64,000 nucleotides of DNA, taken from assembly GCA_964449445.1 (NCBI GenBank), contig CAYUZT010000004.1, positions 1 to 64,000 of the forward strand, written 5' to 3'. A program made the position numbers and the translations under genes. The notes below the pieces were generated by a model. It had not been told where the DNA came from. It was given only the letters and a program-made list of their open reading frames with translations, and made no database searches. Of the stretch, positions 1-8,780 are shown in pieces. Source of the DNA: JABFSS01 sp964449445 (lineage in GTDB: Bacteria > Patescibacteriota > Gracilibacteria > Peribacterales > Peribacteraceae). Numbering within the stretch: the first letter of the stretch is position 1; each line of letters starts with the position of its first letter.

Positions 1-282
1 AGTTCCTACGCTCTCAATGAGCTGAATTTACCACCCATTTTTGTCCACTACGCCGGAAGTTACATACCAGACTGTGCAGAAAATTTAAGAATGTCCGCTG
101 TTGTAGTCTACTACATTGCAATCTTCCTCATGCTGTATCAGCATATTTCTATGCGTAGAAGAAAGTACCCATATGATCGGCCCTACCCCTGGCGGAACAT
201 TTTCATGATTCAACTCACAGCAGCCTTTGCTATTAGGTTAGTAGGGGATTTTTTGGATAGGCGGGCAAGGCGTCGGTGCTGA
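1..282 (+). CDS. 3' end of unknown membrane protein (partial)
   Basis: The frame is open from base 1 to a TGA at 280-282, so this would be the last 93 residues of a gene that begins before the window. A hydrophobic stretch (SAVVVYYIAIFLML) is followed by basic patches (RRRK, RRARRR), as in a membrane segment with a cytoplasmic tail. It overlaps the next minus-strand gene tail to tail by 45 bp. No family recognised. An open frame of this length at an edge could also be chance. Confidence 0.4.
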   Translation, partial: SSYALNELNLPPIFVHYAGSYIPDCAENLRMSAVVVYYIAIFLMLYQHISMRRRKYPYDRPYPWRNIFMIQLTAAFAIRLVGDFLDRRARRRC

Positions 283-885
283 ATTCCGCTGCATAGATTC
301 AGAATGCCAGGTAGTTGATGGGTGATATCGAACATGCGTAATGACAACGCTTGGGTGCTTCGGCTCTTCACTTTCCTCGTTAAAAGATTCTTGCTGGAGG
401 ATCTCAGCATAGGGATTCTCTGTGATGCGAGATCGCTTTCCTTTAGGAACAAGTTCAACGTCAATGATTGTTCCCGCTTCCATTCTTCCATGTTCTGATG
501 TGGCAGAAGCCAGTTGTTCATCGGGTACGACGAATCTATGGGTAAAAATGTGTTCTTCTGGAAACACGTTGATAAATTTCCCCTCTCCCTGGCGTAGACC
601 GGTGCCCATCACGCCACTCGCTGTCTGAAGAGAGCCAGGACTCTCTCGGATTTTTTTGTGTAATTGGTGTCTTCCAAATTTGTGATGCTCATAGCCATTT
701 GCATGCCATGTGATATGCGACTCGAAATCATTTTGTCGGGGATCCCATTCGTGAAAGGAATTACAGACAATCTGGCCATTCTTCTTTCTCCCAACAGATC
801 CAAAAAAATATTCTGTAGTATCCTCACGCACATAGAGACCAATTCGTAAGGAGTTCGTCAGGAATATTGTCTTCAAATTTTTCAT
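238..885 (-). CDS. Hypothetical protein, 215 aa
   Basis: I do not recognise this protein. It is soluble, with no signal peptide or membrane segment, and has a compact N-terminal part (MKNLKTIFLTNSLRIGLYV) and charged, Glu/Pro-rich middle and C-terminal parts. The start is the first ATG of the frame; TTACTC lies 7 nt before it, which resembles the leaderless arrangement of many neighbours. Its tail overlaps the partial plus-strand gene. No function can be inferred. Confidence 0.55.
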   Translation of the reverse strand: MKNLKTIFLTNSLRIGLYVREDTTEYFFGSVGRKKNGQIVCNSFHEWDPRQNDFESHITWHANGYEHHKFGRHQLHKKIRESPGSLQTASGVMGTGLRQGEGKFINVFPEEHIFTHRFVVPDEQLASATSEHGRMEAGTIIDVELVPKGKRSRITENPYAEILQQESFNEESEEPKHPSVVITHVRYHPSTTWHSESMQRNSAPTPCPPIQKIPY

Positions 886-1001
886 AGAACGAGAGTAAGA
901 GAAGGAATCAAATATACACTCGATACTATTGATCGCTTAACGCACGTATTCCACAGAGGCTTTTATAGATTCTTCAGCAGAGGGTTTGATACAATGATCG
1001 T

Positions 1002-1259
1002 ATGATCAAAAAAGGAATCTCCACCGGGACGGTGCATAGAGTGCCAGCGGATGTACAAGAGGCCATTATTGCAACGCCGGCGGCGAGGGCGATATGGGAG
1101 GACATTACGCCGCTTGCGCGTAATGAGTGGATTTGCTGGATTACGTCCGGGAAAAAAGCGGAGACGAGAAATATCCGTATCGAGAAGGCACTCTCGAAGC
1201 TTGCGGGCGGCATGCGAAGGCCGTGTTGTTGGGAAGGCTGCTCTCATCGTTCCAAATAA
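1002..1259 (+). CDS. YdeI/OmpD-associated (OmdA) family protein
   Basis: This 85-residue protein matches the short C-terminal OmdA-type domain from memory. It has VPADVQEAI, a central ARNEWICWITSGKKAETRNIRIEKAL block with the conserved W-I-x-S-x-K-K-x-E-T-R pattern, and the typical RRPCCWxGCxHR tail. Members are small cytoplasmic proteins of poorly defined role, some linked to bacteriocin protection. A TACAAT box sits 6 nt upstream of the ATG, so the mRNA is probably leaderless. Longer relatives carry an extra N-terminal domain that is absent here. Confidence 0.75.
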   Translation: MIKKGISTGTVHRVPADVQEAIIATPAARAIWEDITPLARNEWICWITSGKKAETRNIRIEKALSKLAGGMRRPCCWEGCSHRSK

Positions 1260-1464
1260 TCGGAGTCGTACTATGACGCGAGGGGGTTTCGTGGATCGCT
1301 CATGGTCTAGATTTTGTTGAAAAGAAACCACAGTCGCGTGCCCATGGTGGCTGAGCGGACGAGTCAGACACCCAATTTTGAGGGGGTGTTTAAGGGTTGT
1401 ACAGTAGCTTCTTTTGAGGAGGGTAGGGCAAGCGGGTCGGTCCGTTTTTTGATAGGATGCTAGT

Positions 1465-2106
1465 GTGTTTATACGCTTGAAAAATTGGTGGGCCACAGAT
1501 AATGAAGTTGCCAATATCATCACTGCCCGTATTGCAGTTTTAGGATTCTTAATATCCATAATTGTTGCTTCAATTTCGGGGGGATTTTCTGCTTGGAATT
1601 ACCACAAGGGCACACTCCAGTACAAAGAAAACAATAGGCCATACCTTGGAGTTGACACTAAATCATATGACTTTGATAAAAAAGGCGTAAACAACACGTC
1701 ATTTATCGTGAAGATTCCAATTAAGAATTACGGAAATCGACCTGCCTATTATTTAGCAAATCATAATCGAAACACAGCCACTTCAGAGCCACTGCAGCCT
1801 ATGAGCAATTACCTAATGCCAGGGCAAACCGCGGAGCTTAGTTGGCTAGAAAATTATGGTGATTTAGGCCCCACAGGAACGACCTGCGATTTGATACCCT
1901 CAATGTTGAGCGAGAAAATCGAAATTGTTTATGGTTCCGATCCCTTGCACTTAGAGAACAAGATTATTTTAGTTAGAGAAATGATGGATTTGCCTTCTAC
2001 AGCAAGCTTATCGGATAACTTAGTTGCTTCAATATTCGTGGTAATTGGCTGCAGCGAGGACGGCAAAAATAAAGTATTTCCTTGGAAGGTTGATTCGACA
2101 CAATGA
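1465..2106 (+). CDS. Hypothetical single-pass membrane protein, 213 aa
   Basis: Unrecognised protein. Residues about 20-45 (ARIAVLGFLISIIVASISGGF) form one membrane helix close to the N terminus. A 165-residue, probably extracytoplasmic domain follows, with beta-rich segments such as TSFIVKIPIKNYGNRPAYYL that resemble immunoglobulin-like folds. The start is GTG with GATAGG about 8 nt upstream; no earlier in-frame start is credible. It stands alone, ahead of tRNA-Gln on the other strand. Function unknown. Confidence 0.7.
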   Translation: MFIRLKNWWATDNEVANIITARIAVLGFLISIIVASISGGFSAWNYHKGTLQYKENNRPYLGVDTKSYDFDKKGVNNTSFIVKIPIKNYGNRPAYYLANHNRNTATSEPLQPMSNYLMPGQTAELSWLENYGDLGPTGTTCDLIPSMLSEKIEIVYGSDPLHLENKIILVREMMDLPSTASLSDNLVASIFVVIGCSEDGKNKVFPWKVDSTQ

Positions 2107-2137
2107 GGCAAACGGGTCTATAAACACGCGCACGTAT

Positions 2138-2212
2138 TGGCTGGGGAGGAGGGATTCGAACCCCCGCGTGACGGGTTCAGAGCCCGTTGCCTTACCGCTT
2201 GGCTACTCCCCA
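2138..2212 (-). tRNA. tRNA-Gln (anticodon CTG)
   Basis: On the minus strand the sequence folds as a standard cloverleaf. Acceptor TGGGGAG pairs with CTCCCCA, the discriminator is G, and CCA is encoded (2138-2140). The anticodon stem ACGGG/CCCGT closes the loop CTCTGAA, giving anticodon CTG (Gln). The T-loop is TTCGAAT. The U1-A72 start of the acceptor is typical of bacterial tRNA-Gln. Confidence 0.93.
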
Positions 2213-2230
2213 ATGCGCCCGCGGATAATA

Positions 2231-3271
2231 TCAGATTGCGGCTCCGCTACCAGTCGCGTGTGTTTGTTCGCTTCTGCGTGGCGTCGGCCACGCTACCAAG
2301 CTCACGAGGAACCCGGCGATGCCGCTCATCACAATCATGCCCATCCACAGATGGACGCTTAGCCAGACTCCTTCGGTTTTCTTGAGAATGAGGATAGAGA
2401 AGAGCGTATAGGAGGCGGGGAGGAGCACCGAGAGCAGGCGCAGGTGGCGCCGCGTTTGGCGTCTGTCTGTGAGATGCAAAAGACCGTCGCCGATGAGACC
2501 AGCGAAGAAGGCTGCGGGGATCAGCTCACGGCCCTCGCGCATCAGCGCGAGTCCGGTAACGACCAGCGTGAGGATCACGGTGATACTCCCAAGCGGTAGC
2601 CGTCCGCGGCGCAGAGCTACTCCAAGAGTTCCCGTCAGGAAGATCGAGAACAGGAGAGTGCTTTCGACAGAGAGCGCTTGGATCTTTTGGATGATTAACA
2701 AACTTCCGGGCTTTACTCTGGTAAATCCCGGGTCTGTGTACTCGGCAAACTGGGTCATGAAGAAAATGCCCGCGAGTGTGAAGGCGAGCGAGAGAATCAA
2801 TGGCAAGGAATCCAAGAGGTTCATGCGTCGCTCCTCCACATGCGTCGCCCAAAAGTGCCGAGCCCCTCCACTGACAATCAGTACGGCGCCAATGGCGAGA
2901 ACCAAATGCGTGGGGCTCAGGAGAGCTTCGACGCCTATCTCAATTCCGAAGATCTCATGCCACAACAGATCGCCGCTGCCGCCGATCAGAAATATCACAG
3001 CGCCGAGTAACGAGAGGGCGTGACCCTCGGGAATCGCTTTTCTCCACCGGTGCTTGCCCGTACCTGTGCGTGTCCATGTCCACACCAGGATCACTCCCAC
3101 ACTCATCGCGTACCCGGAGTAAAGAACACCGTGCCATGGCGTGAAGAAGCTTTCGAGCTCCGGCATGTGCACATGTGCCCAGCCATCCAGGTAAATGCCG
3201 GTCATGTACCACAGGCACGCGCAGAGGAAGAGCCAGGGCCAGAGATCGTGTATGCGAGTAGTCGCCTTCAC
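2231..3271 (-). CDS. Multi-pass membrane protein, unknown function
   Basis: About 346 residues with eight or so predicted membrane helices, beginning LWPWLFLCACLWYMTGIYL. Conserved-looking motifs include WAHVHMPELESFFTPWH and GDLLWHEIFGIE, whose His, Glu and Trp residues could bind a metal or a cofactor, but I do not recognise the family. I chose the GTG at 3271 because TATACT lies 6 nt upstream, as in other genes here. A TTG start at 3295 would place that box inside the coding region. The 3' end comes within 20 bp of tRNA-Gln. Confidence 0.75.
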   Translation of the reverse strand: MKATTRIHDLWPWLFLCACLWYMTGIYLDGWAHVHMPELESFFTPWHGVLYSGYAMSVGVILVWTWTRTGTGKHRWRKAIPEGHALSLLGAVIFLIGGSGDLLWHEIFGIEIGVEALLSPTHLVLAIGAVLIVSGGARHFWATHVEERRMNLLDSLPLILSLAFTLAGIFFMTQFAEYTDPGFTRVKPGSLLIIQKIQALSVESTLLFSIFLTGTLGVALRRGRLPLGSITVILTLVVTGLALMREGRELIPAAFFAGLIGDGLLHLTDRRQTRRHLRLLSVLLPASYTLFSILILKKTEGVWLSVHLWMGMIVMSGIAGFLVSLVAWPTPRRSEQTHATGSGAAI

Positions 3272-3380
3272 ACGTGGAGTATAACAGGATTGCAAATTCA
3301 GGACTTTGCTCTGCAGTAAGCTCTAAACCCATCTTTGCGTTTATTGACTTTTCGTCGTTCCCGACCTTCAATACCCCCTT

Positions 3381-4247
3381 ATGCCTCCGCATTCCCCGCA
3401 GCAGGAAAAATTCCTCTTCATGCTGGCACCTCACCTACAGGTGCGGCCTCCGATGGGAAGATTTTCCAACAGAATTCTCAAGTGGCTCACGGATATCGAG
3501 GCCAAAGTGAAAGACTTATGTGAAATGGATGCAAAGAAGCCTTCGGGGACTGCTCTGCAGATGCGTGATATCCAGGCGCTTGCATCAGGCAAACATGTAC
3601 AACTTTCTTCCGTTCTTTGTGCACTCAACGGTATTGGCATTGAAGATCCGATTGATCGGGCGCGCGCAGTGAACATGTGGCATGCCATGTACATCGAACA
3701 AGGGAAAGCAGATCGTGCTCGTCTGCTCAAGCCGCTTCCAGAATCACTAGGACAAACTCTGCGTACGGAAGCACTCGCGATTCCGCAGAAAATACATCCG
3801 CAGTGGACTCGTCTGATGGAGCCTGCCTTCCTGAAAGATCTTCAATGCCTCGATGGAGATGGCATCTACGAGAGACCTTTTGATCTGGTAGACATTGTGG
3901 GAGAAACATACAGACGTGTGACGCGCCTTCCCCCGGAGGATGTGGCGGATCTCACTCCTCAGGCATTAGGCGATCGAGCCATCGTGAATATTGCCGTCAA
4001 CGAGGCTGTTGGCTACTTGCGAACGCAGGGAGTGTGTGAAAATCCAGACACACTTGGAGAAGACATACGGCGGCAAATTTATGTGAACGTTGTGCAAGGC
4101 AAGGGCACTGTCTTCGAGATCATTCAGGACATCATGAAGCGTATGAATCGCGTTCCTTCTTCAACTGGAGCAGATACACGGACACCAAGAGTTCTGAAAA
4201 CAAAATCAGGCCGCGTGAAGCGCAAGGGAGTAGGGCCATCAATATGA
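3381..4247 (+). CDS. Hypothetical protein, 288 aa
   Basis: Unrecognised soluble protein with a basic C-terminal tail (LKTKSGRVKRKGVG) that might contact nucleic acid. It appears mostly alpha-helical. No signal peptide or membrane segment is visible. Its stop codon overlaps an upstream ATG of the MscS frame, but the channel gene has its own promoter-like TATACT inside this gene's last codons, so the two need not be co-translated. Confidence 0.65.
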   Translation: MPPHSPQQEKFLFMLAPHLQVRPPMGRFSNRILKWLTDIEAKVKDLCEMDAKKPSGTALQMRDIQALASGKHVQLSSVLCALNGIGIEDPIDRARAVNMWHAMYIEQGKADRARLLKPLPESLGQTLRTEALAIPQKIHPQWTRLMEPAFLKDLQCLDGDGIYERPFDLVDIVGETYRRVTRLPPEDVADLTPQALGDRAIVNIAVNEAVGYLRTQGVCENPDTLGEDIRRQIYVNVVQGKGTVFEIIQDIMKRMNRVPSSTGADTRTPRVLKTKSGRVKRKGVGPSI

Positions 4248-4270
4248 ATTGTGCTCTATACTCTTTACCC

Positions 4271-5662
4271 ATGTTGCTTGTGAGAAAAGCGTTCATTGGC
4301 CTTCTTTTTGTCAGCTGCCTGCTTCCACAACTGGCTCTGGCCGCAACGGTACGCGATCAAGCCCCCGATCCGGTCCTTCGGCAACTGTATCTTGCCCAAT
4401 TGCATCAGAAGAAAGCCGATCCCTCGCTGGTCACACGCATCGCAACTGAGCGCGCAAGACTGAAGAAGGATGAGCTGAAAGAACTGGGGACGCTCGTGGA
4501 GGCGGCGAATGCGGAAGGGAGCGAGCACCTGGCGCAGGGGACGACCGCGCTCCAGAAGCAGCAATCACTGGTCGAGATTCTTGAAGCGAGGCGGCAGGAG
4601 ACGATGGTGGATCTGGATCTTCTGCGCGAAGAACAAGATGTGCTGCAGGAGAATGCCACGACTGCCAAAGGTCAGGCGCTGGATGGAGTACAACGGCGCA
4701 TGGCGGATCTTCTCGCCAAGCAGGCTGCCCTGGAGGAGCGTCTTGCCGCAACCGACGAGGTTCTCACTCAGCAGAATGATCGCCTGCAGCGGTTGAGCGC
4801 GCAGGAGCGGACGGAGAAATTTGTCGGCGCTATCCAGATCGCTTCCTATGTCGCACTCTTCGTTCTCATCATTGTCGCCGAGCGCTTCATCCGCAGGCGT
4901 CTGATTACGCGTATTAGCGACCGCAACCGACGCTATCTGGTTATCAAGCTCTTCACCGGCACCGTCTACATTCTCGTCATCGGGTGGATTCTCTACCGTC
5001 TTTCGGGCGATTACCCCGGATTCGTCACGTCATTTGCCATTATCGGCGCGGGTATCGCGGTCGCGCTGCAGTCGGTGATCAAAGATATCGTCGGATGGGT
5101 GCTGATTGTGCAGAAGGGGCTTTTCCGCCTGGGGCAGCGTGTCACCATTGGTCCCTACACCGGCGACGTGGCCGATATCAGTTTGCTCAGGACAACGCTT
5201 GTGGAGGTGTTGAATGCCGGCGGAAGCACCGATGTCGCCCGCAACGGGCAGACGCTCTACCTTCCCAATTCCCTCGTTCTGGAAGGCCCTGTACTCAATT
5301 TTCATGCGACGTCCGACTTCGTGGATGCCGAAATTCCCGTGACCGTCACGTACGCAAGCGACTGGAAAAAGGCCGAGCAGATTTTGGGGCAGATACTGGA
5401 TGAAGAAGTAGGGCAGTTTGTGGAACGCGCGCGCCTGCAGCACGTGCTGCGCACCGCACACTTCTTTGCGGCGCAAGAGCCGCACGGCCCGCGTGTGTTC
5501 GTGGATCTTGCTGCGGACGGAATTCTTCTCACATTGCGGTTCCAAATTCCGATCGGCCGCAAGCGCAGCATCATCTCCGCGATCACGAGGAAAATTCTAG
5601 AAAGATTTGCGCAGGAGAAAATCGACCCGGCGTATAGGACAGTGCAGGTTGTGAATTCATAG
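4271..5662 (+). CDS. MscS-family mechanosensitive channel
   Basis: 463 residues. An N-terminal signal sequence (FIGLLFVSCLLPQLALA) precedes a long periplasmic coiled coil (about 45-180), then membrane helices (IQIASYVALFVLIIVAERF; TGTVYILVIGWILYRL; the pore-like FVTSFAIIGAGIAVALQSVIKDIVGW) and the beta domain starting GLFRLGQRVTIG. This is the MscS order with an added N-terminal coiled coil. Such channels open on hypo-osmotic shock. The ATG at 4271 was chosen because TATACT lies 8 nt before it; an in-frame ATG at 4244 overlaps the previous gene. Confidence 0.88.
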   Translation: MLLVRKAFIGLLFVSCLLPQLALAATVRDQAPDPVLRQLYLAQLHQKKADPSLVTRIATERARLKKDELKELGTLVEAANAEGSEHLAQGTTALQKQQSLVEILEARRQETMVDLDLLREEQDVLQENATTAKGQALDGVQRRMADLLAKQAALEERLAATDEVLTQQNDRLQRLSAQERTEKFVGAIQIASYVALFVLIIVAERFIRRRLITRISDRNRRYLVIKLFTGTVYILVIGWILYRLSGDYPGFVTSFAIIGAGIAVALQSVIKDIVGWVLIVQKGLFRLGQRVTIGPYTGDVADISLLRTTLVEVLNAGGSTDVARNGQTLYLPNSLVLEGPVLNFHATSDFVDAEIPVTVTYASDWKKAEQILGQILDEEVGQFVERARLQHVLRTAHFFAAQEPHGPRVFVDLAADGILLTLRFQIPIGRKRSIISAITRKILERFAQEKIDPAYRTVQVVNS

Positions 5663-6064
5663 TTTTCCTGCACTCTTCTCCCACTGCTTGAGACTCGCGA
5701 TAGCCGTTTGGACGTCGTCGACAACCACATACACCATGGCCTCTTTGCCGCAGGTGGTTGCGTAAATCACGTGGATGTTCACGTTCATGGCGGCGCATGC
5801 GCGGCCAATGCCGGCAATCGCGCCGGTCTTGTTGCGCATCTTGAGTCCGATGACGGGGGTCGTGGTGACCGCCCCCAGATCTTTCAGGACGAGCTTGGCT
5901 GTTTCGACGTCATCGACGATCAGATGAATAGTCGTCATTTTTGGCCCTTCGGTGCAGCTAATGGCATCGATGTTGATATTGGACGCGCGCAGCTTGTCCC
6001 CAACTTTCGCAAGCGAGCTGGGGATATTGGGCATCGTGATGTTCACTTGTATAACGGGTTCCAT
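5657..6064 (-). CDS. Tandem ACT-domain protein
   Basis: 135 residues made of two ACT-like halves: IQVNITMPNIPSSLAKVGDKLRASNINIDAIS (about 5-70) and IGLKMRNKTGAIAGIGRACAAMNVNIHVIYAT (about 72-130). ACT pairs usually bind amino acids and regulate metabolic enzymes; a stand-alone pair is probably a small-molecule sensor. The ligand cannot be told from sequence. It overlaps the mscS stop by 6 bp, convergently. A TAGACT box lies about 27 nt upstream of the start, with no Shine-Dalgarno. Confidence 0.8.
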   Translation of the reverse strand: MEPVIQVNITMPNIPSSLAKVGDKLRASNINIDAISCTEGPKMTTIHLIVDDVETAKLVLKDLGAVTTTPVIGLKMRNKTGAIAGIGRACAAMNVNIHVIYATTCGKEAMVYVVVDDVQTAIASLKQWEKSAGKL

Positions 6065-6135
6065 CCGGGGAAATGGAAAAATTGTGGGCGTAGTCTAAGG
6101 ATGTCTAGGCGGATTGCAAGGTAAGAGTCCAGCTT

Positions 6136-6342
6136 TTATGGCCCTGCAAATGTCTTCAGTAATGCTTTCACTGCCATCTGACGGAGTCCCAGGACATTCC
6201 CGTGTTGCAGTTCATCCCGCAGCACACCCTTGAATTGTGACAATGTGAGGAGCGGATGCTCGTCTCTAATCTCCGCCATCTCTGCTTCGATATCTGCAAT
6301 CGAGATGGGTTGATTGCCTGTGATGGCCGTTTCAGGATGCAT
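6136..6342 (-). CDS. Small hypothetical protein, 68 aa
   Basis: Acidic N-terminal half (ISIADIEAEMAEIRDEHPLLTLSQF) and a basic, helical C-terminal half (LGLRQMAVKALLKTFAG). Not recognised. It follows the next small gene on the same strand by 19 bp, so the two may share a transcript. Amino-acid composition is protein-like, but length alone does not rule out a chance frame. Confidence 0.5.
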   Translation of the reverse strand: MHPETAITGNQPISIADIEAEMAEIRDEHPLLTLSQFKGVLRDELQHGNVLGLRQMAVKALLKTFAGP

Positions 6343-6361
6343 ACTTTGGATCGAAAAATTG

Positions 6362-6565
6362 TTACTGCTTCAGCGGCAGTATTTCGCGCATTTCATGCAC
6401 AACGGTGCCTTTTCTCTTATCAATCTCTATGACTTTTTTCGCTTCAACTGCGCCTTGACCTGCCTGCTCTACTCGTTTTTTCACTCGTTCAAATTCATTT
6501 TCTGTTCCGGGAAAATATGCAATCGTCGTAGCTTCGCTTGTATCTATAGATGGAATGCTGCTCAT
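6362..6565 (-). CDS. Small hypothetical protein, 67 aa
   Basis: Starts MSSIPSIDTSEATTIAYF; the rest is charged and helical (ENEFERVKKRVEQAGQGAVEAKKVIEI). It is not recognised. The start is preceded by a T-rich then pyrimidine-rich tract, very like the tract before the small gene at 24819, which also starts ATGAGCAGCA. A structured RNA and intrinsic terminator lie just upstream (6583-6711), so expression could be controlled by read-through. Confidence 0.5.
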   Translation of the reverse strand: MSSIPSIDTSEATTIAYFPGTENEFERVKKRVEQAGQGAVEAKKVIEIDKRKGTVVHEMREILPLKQ

Positions 6566-6582
6566 GGGAATAGGAGGAAAAA

Positions 6583-6711
6583 ATAAATAAAAAGACCTCT
6601 CTTCGGGGAAGGGAGGCTCGCTTCTCGGGATATTCTCCTTAGCGCAGCCGGCCTTCCGCCGTAAGGCAGAGGAGGGAGAACGGGAGGAGGAGGGTCCGGA
6701 CGGACATGACG
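6583..6711 (-). ncRNA. Structured small RNA or attenuator leader
   Basis: A minus-strand promoter (TTGCAC, 17-nt spacer, AATACT) precedes about 125 nt of foldable RNA. Visible stems are GTCCG/CGGAC, TTCTCC/GGAGAA enclosing GCCTT/AAGGC, and a final hairpin CCTCCCTTC/GAAGAGAGG followed by TCTTTTTATTTATTTTTT. It could be a free sRNA (it has CTCCTCCTCCC, able to pair with purine-rich sites) or a terminating leader for the small gene at 6565. Confidence 0.5.
6596..6616 (-). terminator. Intrinsic terminator of the RNA candidate
   Basis: A 9-bp hairpin (one G-U pair, 3-nt loop) is followed on the minus strand by a T-rich run at 6581-6592. It lies between the gene ending at 6793 and the small gene starting at 6565. 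Confidence 0.65.
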
Positions 6712-6716
6712 AAGGG

Positions 6717-6745
6717 AGTATTCACGAAGGCAAATTGCCGTGCAA
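6717..6745 (-). promoter_or_regulatory. Promoter TTGCAC-N17-AATACT
   Basis: On the minus strand, TTGCAC (6740-6745) and AATACT (6717-6722) are separated by exactly 17 nt, as in a housekeeping sigma promoter. It points into the structured RNA candidate. Confidence 0.5.
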
Positions 6746-6792
6746 GTTCTGGGATATGATGAGACGATTTTCGGCTTAAATAAGAGGAAAAA

Positions 6793-7644
6793 TCAGTCTA
6801 GTGCTACCACAAGAAGATCGGGAGATTCCATGACTCTCACATGGAAGGTCACCGGAAACGTTCCCGACTTTCTATCCACGAGCTTCGCGAGATCTCCATC
6901 CAGTGAGTACGGCAGATCTATTTCGATCGCGGAAGGATATCCTTTTTCCTGGAGCTCCTTTTTTATTTGAAGAATAACCGACGGTGGAATGCTGCACGTG
7001 GAATTTCCGGGGAGAAGGAAGGCAATTTCTCCTTCTCTACTCTCCACACCTGAAACGAGTCGCGTGGGATCTTCCGGAAGACCAAGACCGTCACGTACAA
7101 ACTTGGGAAGGGGCAATTTGACAGCACTCCACAGGACACACTGATCCACTTGGATACAAAGTCTGTTTTCGTTTTCTGCATCCAAAAAGAATTTTCCCTG
7201 TATCCGCCGACCGTGCTCATCGATGAAATTTCTTCGTTTTCCAAGGATGTCCCCATTCAGAGATCCCGTGAAGTTCTCCGGAGGCTCGTATTGATGTGTT
7301 TGTTTCTCGTCGAGGACTGGTAATTCCCTCGGCAAGACGCAAGCAGACAGCATTTCCGGTGTGAGGTGCTGATAGAGTGCTTTTTCTACAAACACCTTTG
7401 CAGCACCTGCTATTGCAAGAACCCCGGCCAAGACCCCTGTTCCAATAGTACCGATCTCAATACGTGTGTTTTCATATTCGCGTCGCTCTCGTTTTTGGTC
7501 TGTATCAATTCCCATCATGATCAGTTTTTTGTGGAAAGCGCTCAGTGCATTCCAAATGCCCGTCAAAATCTCAGGACTTTTTTGAAATGGATTTTGGAAG
7601 CGCAAGAAAGGAGAATATGGCGTCGGGGAGCTGCTGAGCGACAT
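6793..7644 (-). CDS. Hypothetical membrane-anchored protein, 283 aa
   Basis: Unrecognised. A hydrophobic, glycine-rich stretch (IGTIGTGVLAGVLAIAGAAKVFVEKAL, about residues 66-92) may cross or dip into the membrane. A mixed alpha/beta domain of about 190 residues follows, ending in beta-like segments (PVTFHVRVMESPDLLVVALD). The first ATG of the frame is used; a later ATG (about residue 43) is possible. No neighbour suggests a role. Confidence 0.6.
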   Translation of the reverse strand: MSLSSSPTPYSPFLRFQNPFQKSPEILTGIWNALSAFHKKLIMMGIDTDQKRERREYENTRIEIGTIGTGVLAGVLAIAGAAKVFVEKALYQHLTPEMLSACVLPRELPVLDEKQTHQYEPPENFTGSLNGDILGKRRNFIDEHGRRIQGKFFLDAENENRLCIQVDQCVLWSAVKLPLPKFVRDGLGLPEDPTRLVSGVESREGEIAFLLPGNSTCSIPPSVILQIKKELQEKGYPSAIEIDLPYSLDGDLAKLVDRKSGTFPVTFHVRVMESPDLLVVALD

Positions 7645-7729
7645 CAGCAGATAACTCTACGTTTATGTCTCATTGGGCAAAAGAAAAACGCCAGTCGAAG
7701 TCTGATGTTGGCTTGAGATTCAGTCCCAT

Positions 7730-8767
7730 TCACCAAGGTAGCTTCCCCTCGAACCTCACCTTCCCCCGTCCTTTCACGATTTTCCCAATGTCGTAGCAGT
7801 CATGACCGTGTTTTTTCACATGTGCGGCGAGAAACGCCGCGCTGTTCTTCTCCGCGACAATGATCAGGCCCACGCCCATGTTGTACGTTCTGAGCATCTC
7901 GGCATCAGAAATATTAGCTGCACTGCGGATCGTCTTGAAGATCGGCAGAACGCGTACGGAGCTCAGATCGATCAGCGCGTCGATCGTCTTTGGAAGAATC
8001 CGTTCGAGATTTCCCTCGATCCCGCTGCCGGTGATGTGGGCCATTCCATGGAGGCCTTTCTCGGCGAACAATCCGCGCACGGCATGGTAGTAACACGTAT
8101 GGGGTTTCAAGATTGCGGCCAGAAAGGCCGCGTTAGAGATTTTCGGTTGCTGTTTCATGAGCCGTCGCACAAGCGAGTAGCCATTGGTATGCAGTCCGTT
8201 ACTGGCAATTGCAAGCACTCTGTCACCGGTTTTGATCTTCGCTCCATCAATGATCTTCGATTTTTCTACCACTCCTACGATGCTCGACGTGAGGATGTAG
8301 GTTCCGGGAGCGAGCACGCCCGGCTGTTCCGATGTTTCACCACCCGTGAGCACGCAGCCCTGCTTTCGACACGCTGCTGCGACGCCGGCGACGATGCGTG
8401 TGACAATCTTCTTTTCCAACTTCCCGCAAATGACGGCGTCCTGGACCGAGAGGGGAGTGGCGCCCATCACGACGATATCGTTGATCAGGTGATTCACCAT
8501 GTCTTCGCAAATGGATTCCACTCTGTTGTGCTTGAACGCGAGCAACTGCTTGCTGCCGGGTTCCTCGGTCTTGAGTACGAGGACCGGATGTTTGTACCCG
8601 GGAAATTTTGCATCGTAGAGGCTTGCGAATGCACCGACGGAGTTGAGGACGCGCTTGTCCTTCGTCTTGAGCGTCTTTTCCATCTGCGCCTTGGCACTGT
8701 CGGCTGCGGAAATGTTGACGCCGGAGGAGGCGTAGGACAGCGAGGGAAGTGAGCGTCGCTTTTTCAT
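7730..8767 (-). CDS. purM: Phosphoribosylformylglycinamidine cyclo-ligase (AIR synthase)
   Basis: 345 residues, normal for PurM. It carries out step 5 of de novo purine synthesis, closing FGAM to AIR with ATP in the cytoplasm. Motifs in order: LSYASSGVNI, the GGETSEQPGV phosphate/metal region, SNGLHTNGYSL, and AHITGSGIEGNLERILP (usually HITGGG; the middle Gly is Ser). TATACT lies 6 nt before the ATG, so the mRNA is probably leaderless. purE sits 6 kb away on the same strand, showing that the purine pathway is present but scattered. Confidence 0.92.
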   Translation of the reverse strand: MKKRRSLPSLSYASSGVNISAADSAKAQMEKTLKTKDKRVLNSVGAFASLYDAKFPGYKHPVLVLKTEEPGSKQLLAFKHNRVESICEDMVNHLINDIVVMGATPLSVQDAVICGKLEKKIVTRIVAGVAAACRKQGCVLTGGETSEQPGVLAPGTYILTSSIVGVVEKSKIIDGAKIKTGDRVLAIASNGLHTNGYSLVRRLMKQQPKISNAAFLAAILKPHTCYYHAVRGLFAEKGLHGMAHITGSGIEGNLERILPKTIDALIDLSSVRVLPIFKTIRSAANISDAEMLRTYNMGVGLIIVAEKNSAAFLAAHVKKHGHDCYDIGKIVKGRGKVRFEGKLPW

Positions 8768-8780
8768 GATCTGAGTATAA

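Noticed and set aside
963..1559. 198-codon minus-strand frame opposite the OmdA-like gene
   Set aside because: It overlaps two well-supported plus-strand genes, has Arg/Pro/Leu-rich shadow composition and no recognisable domain.
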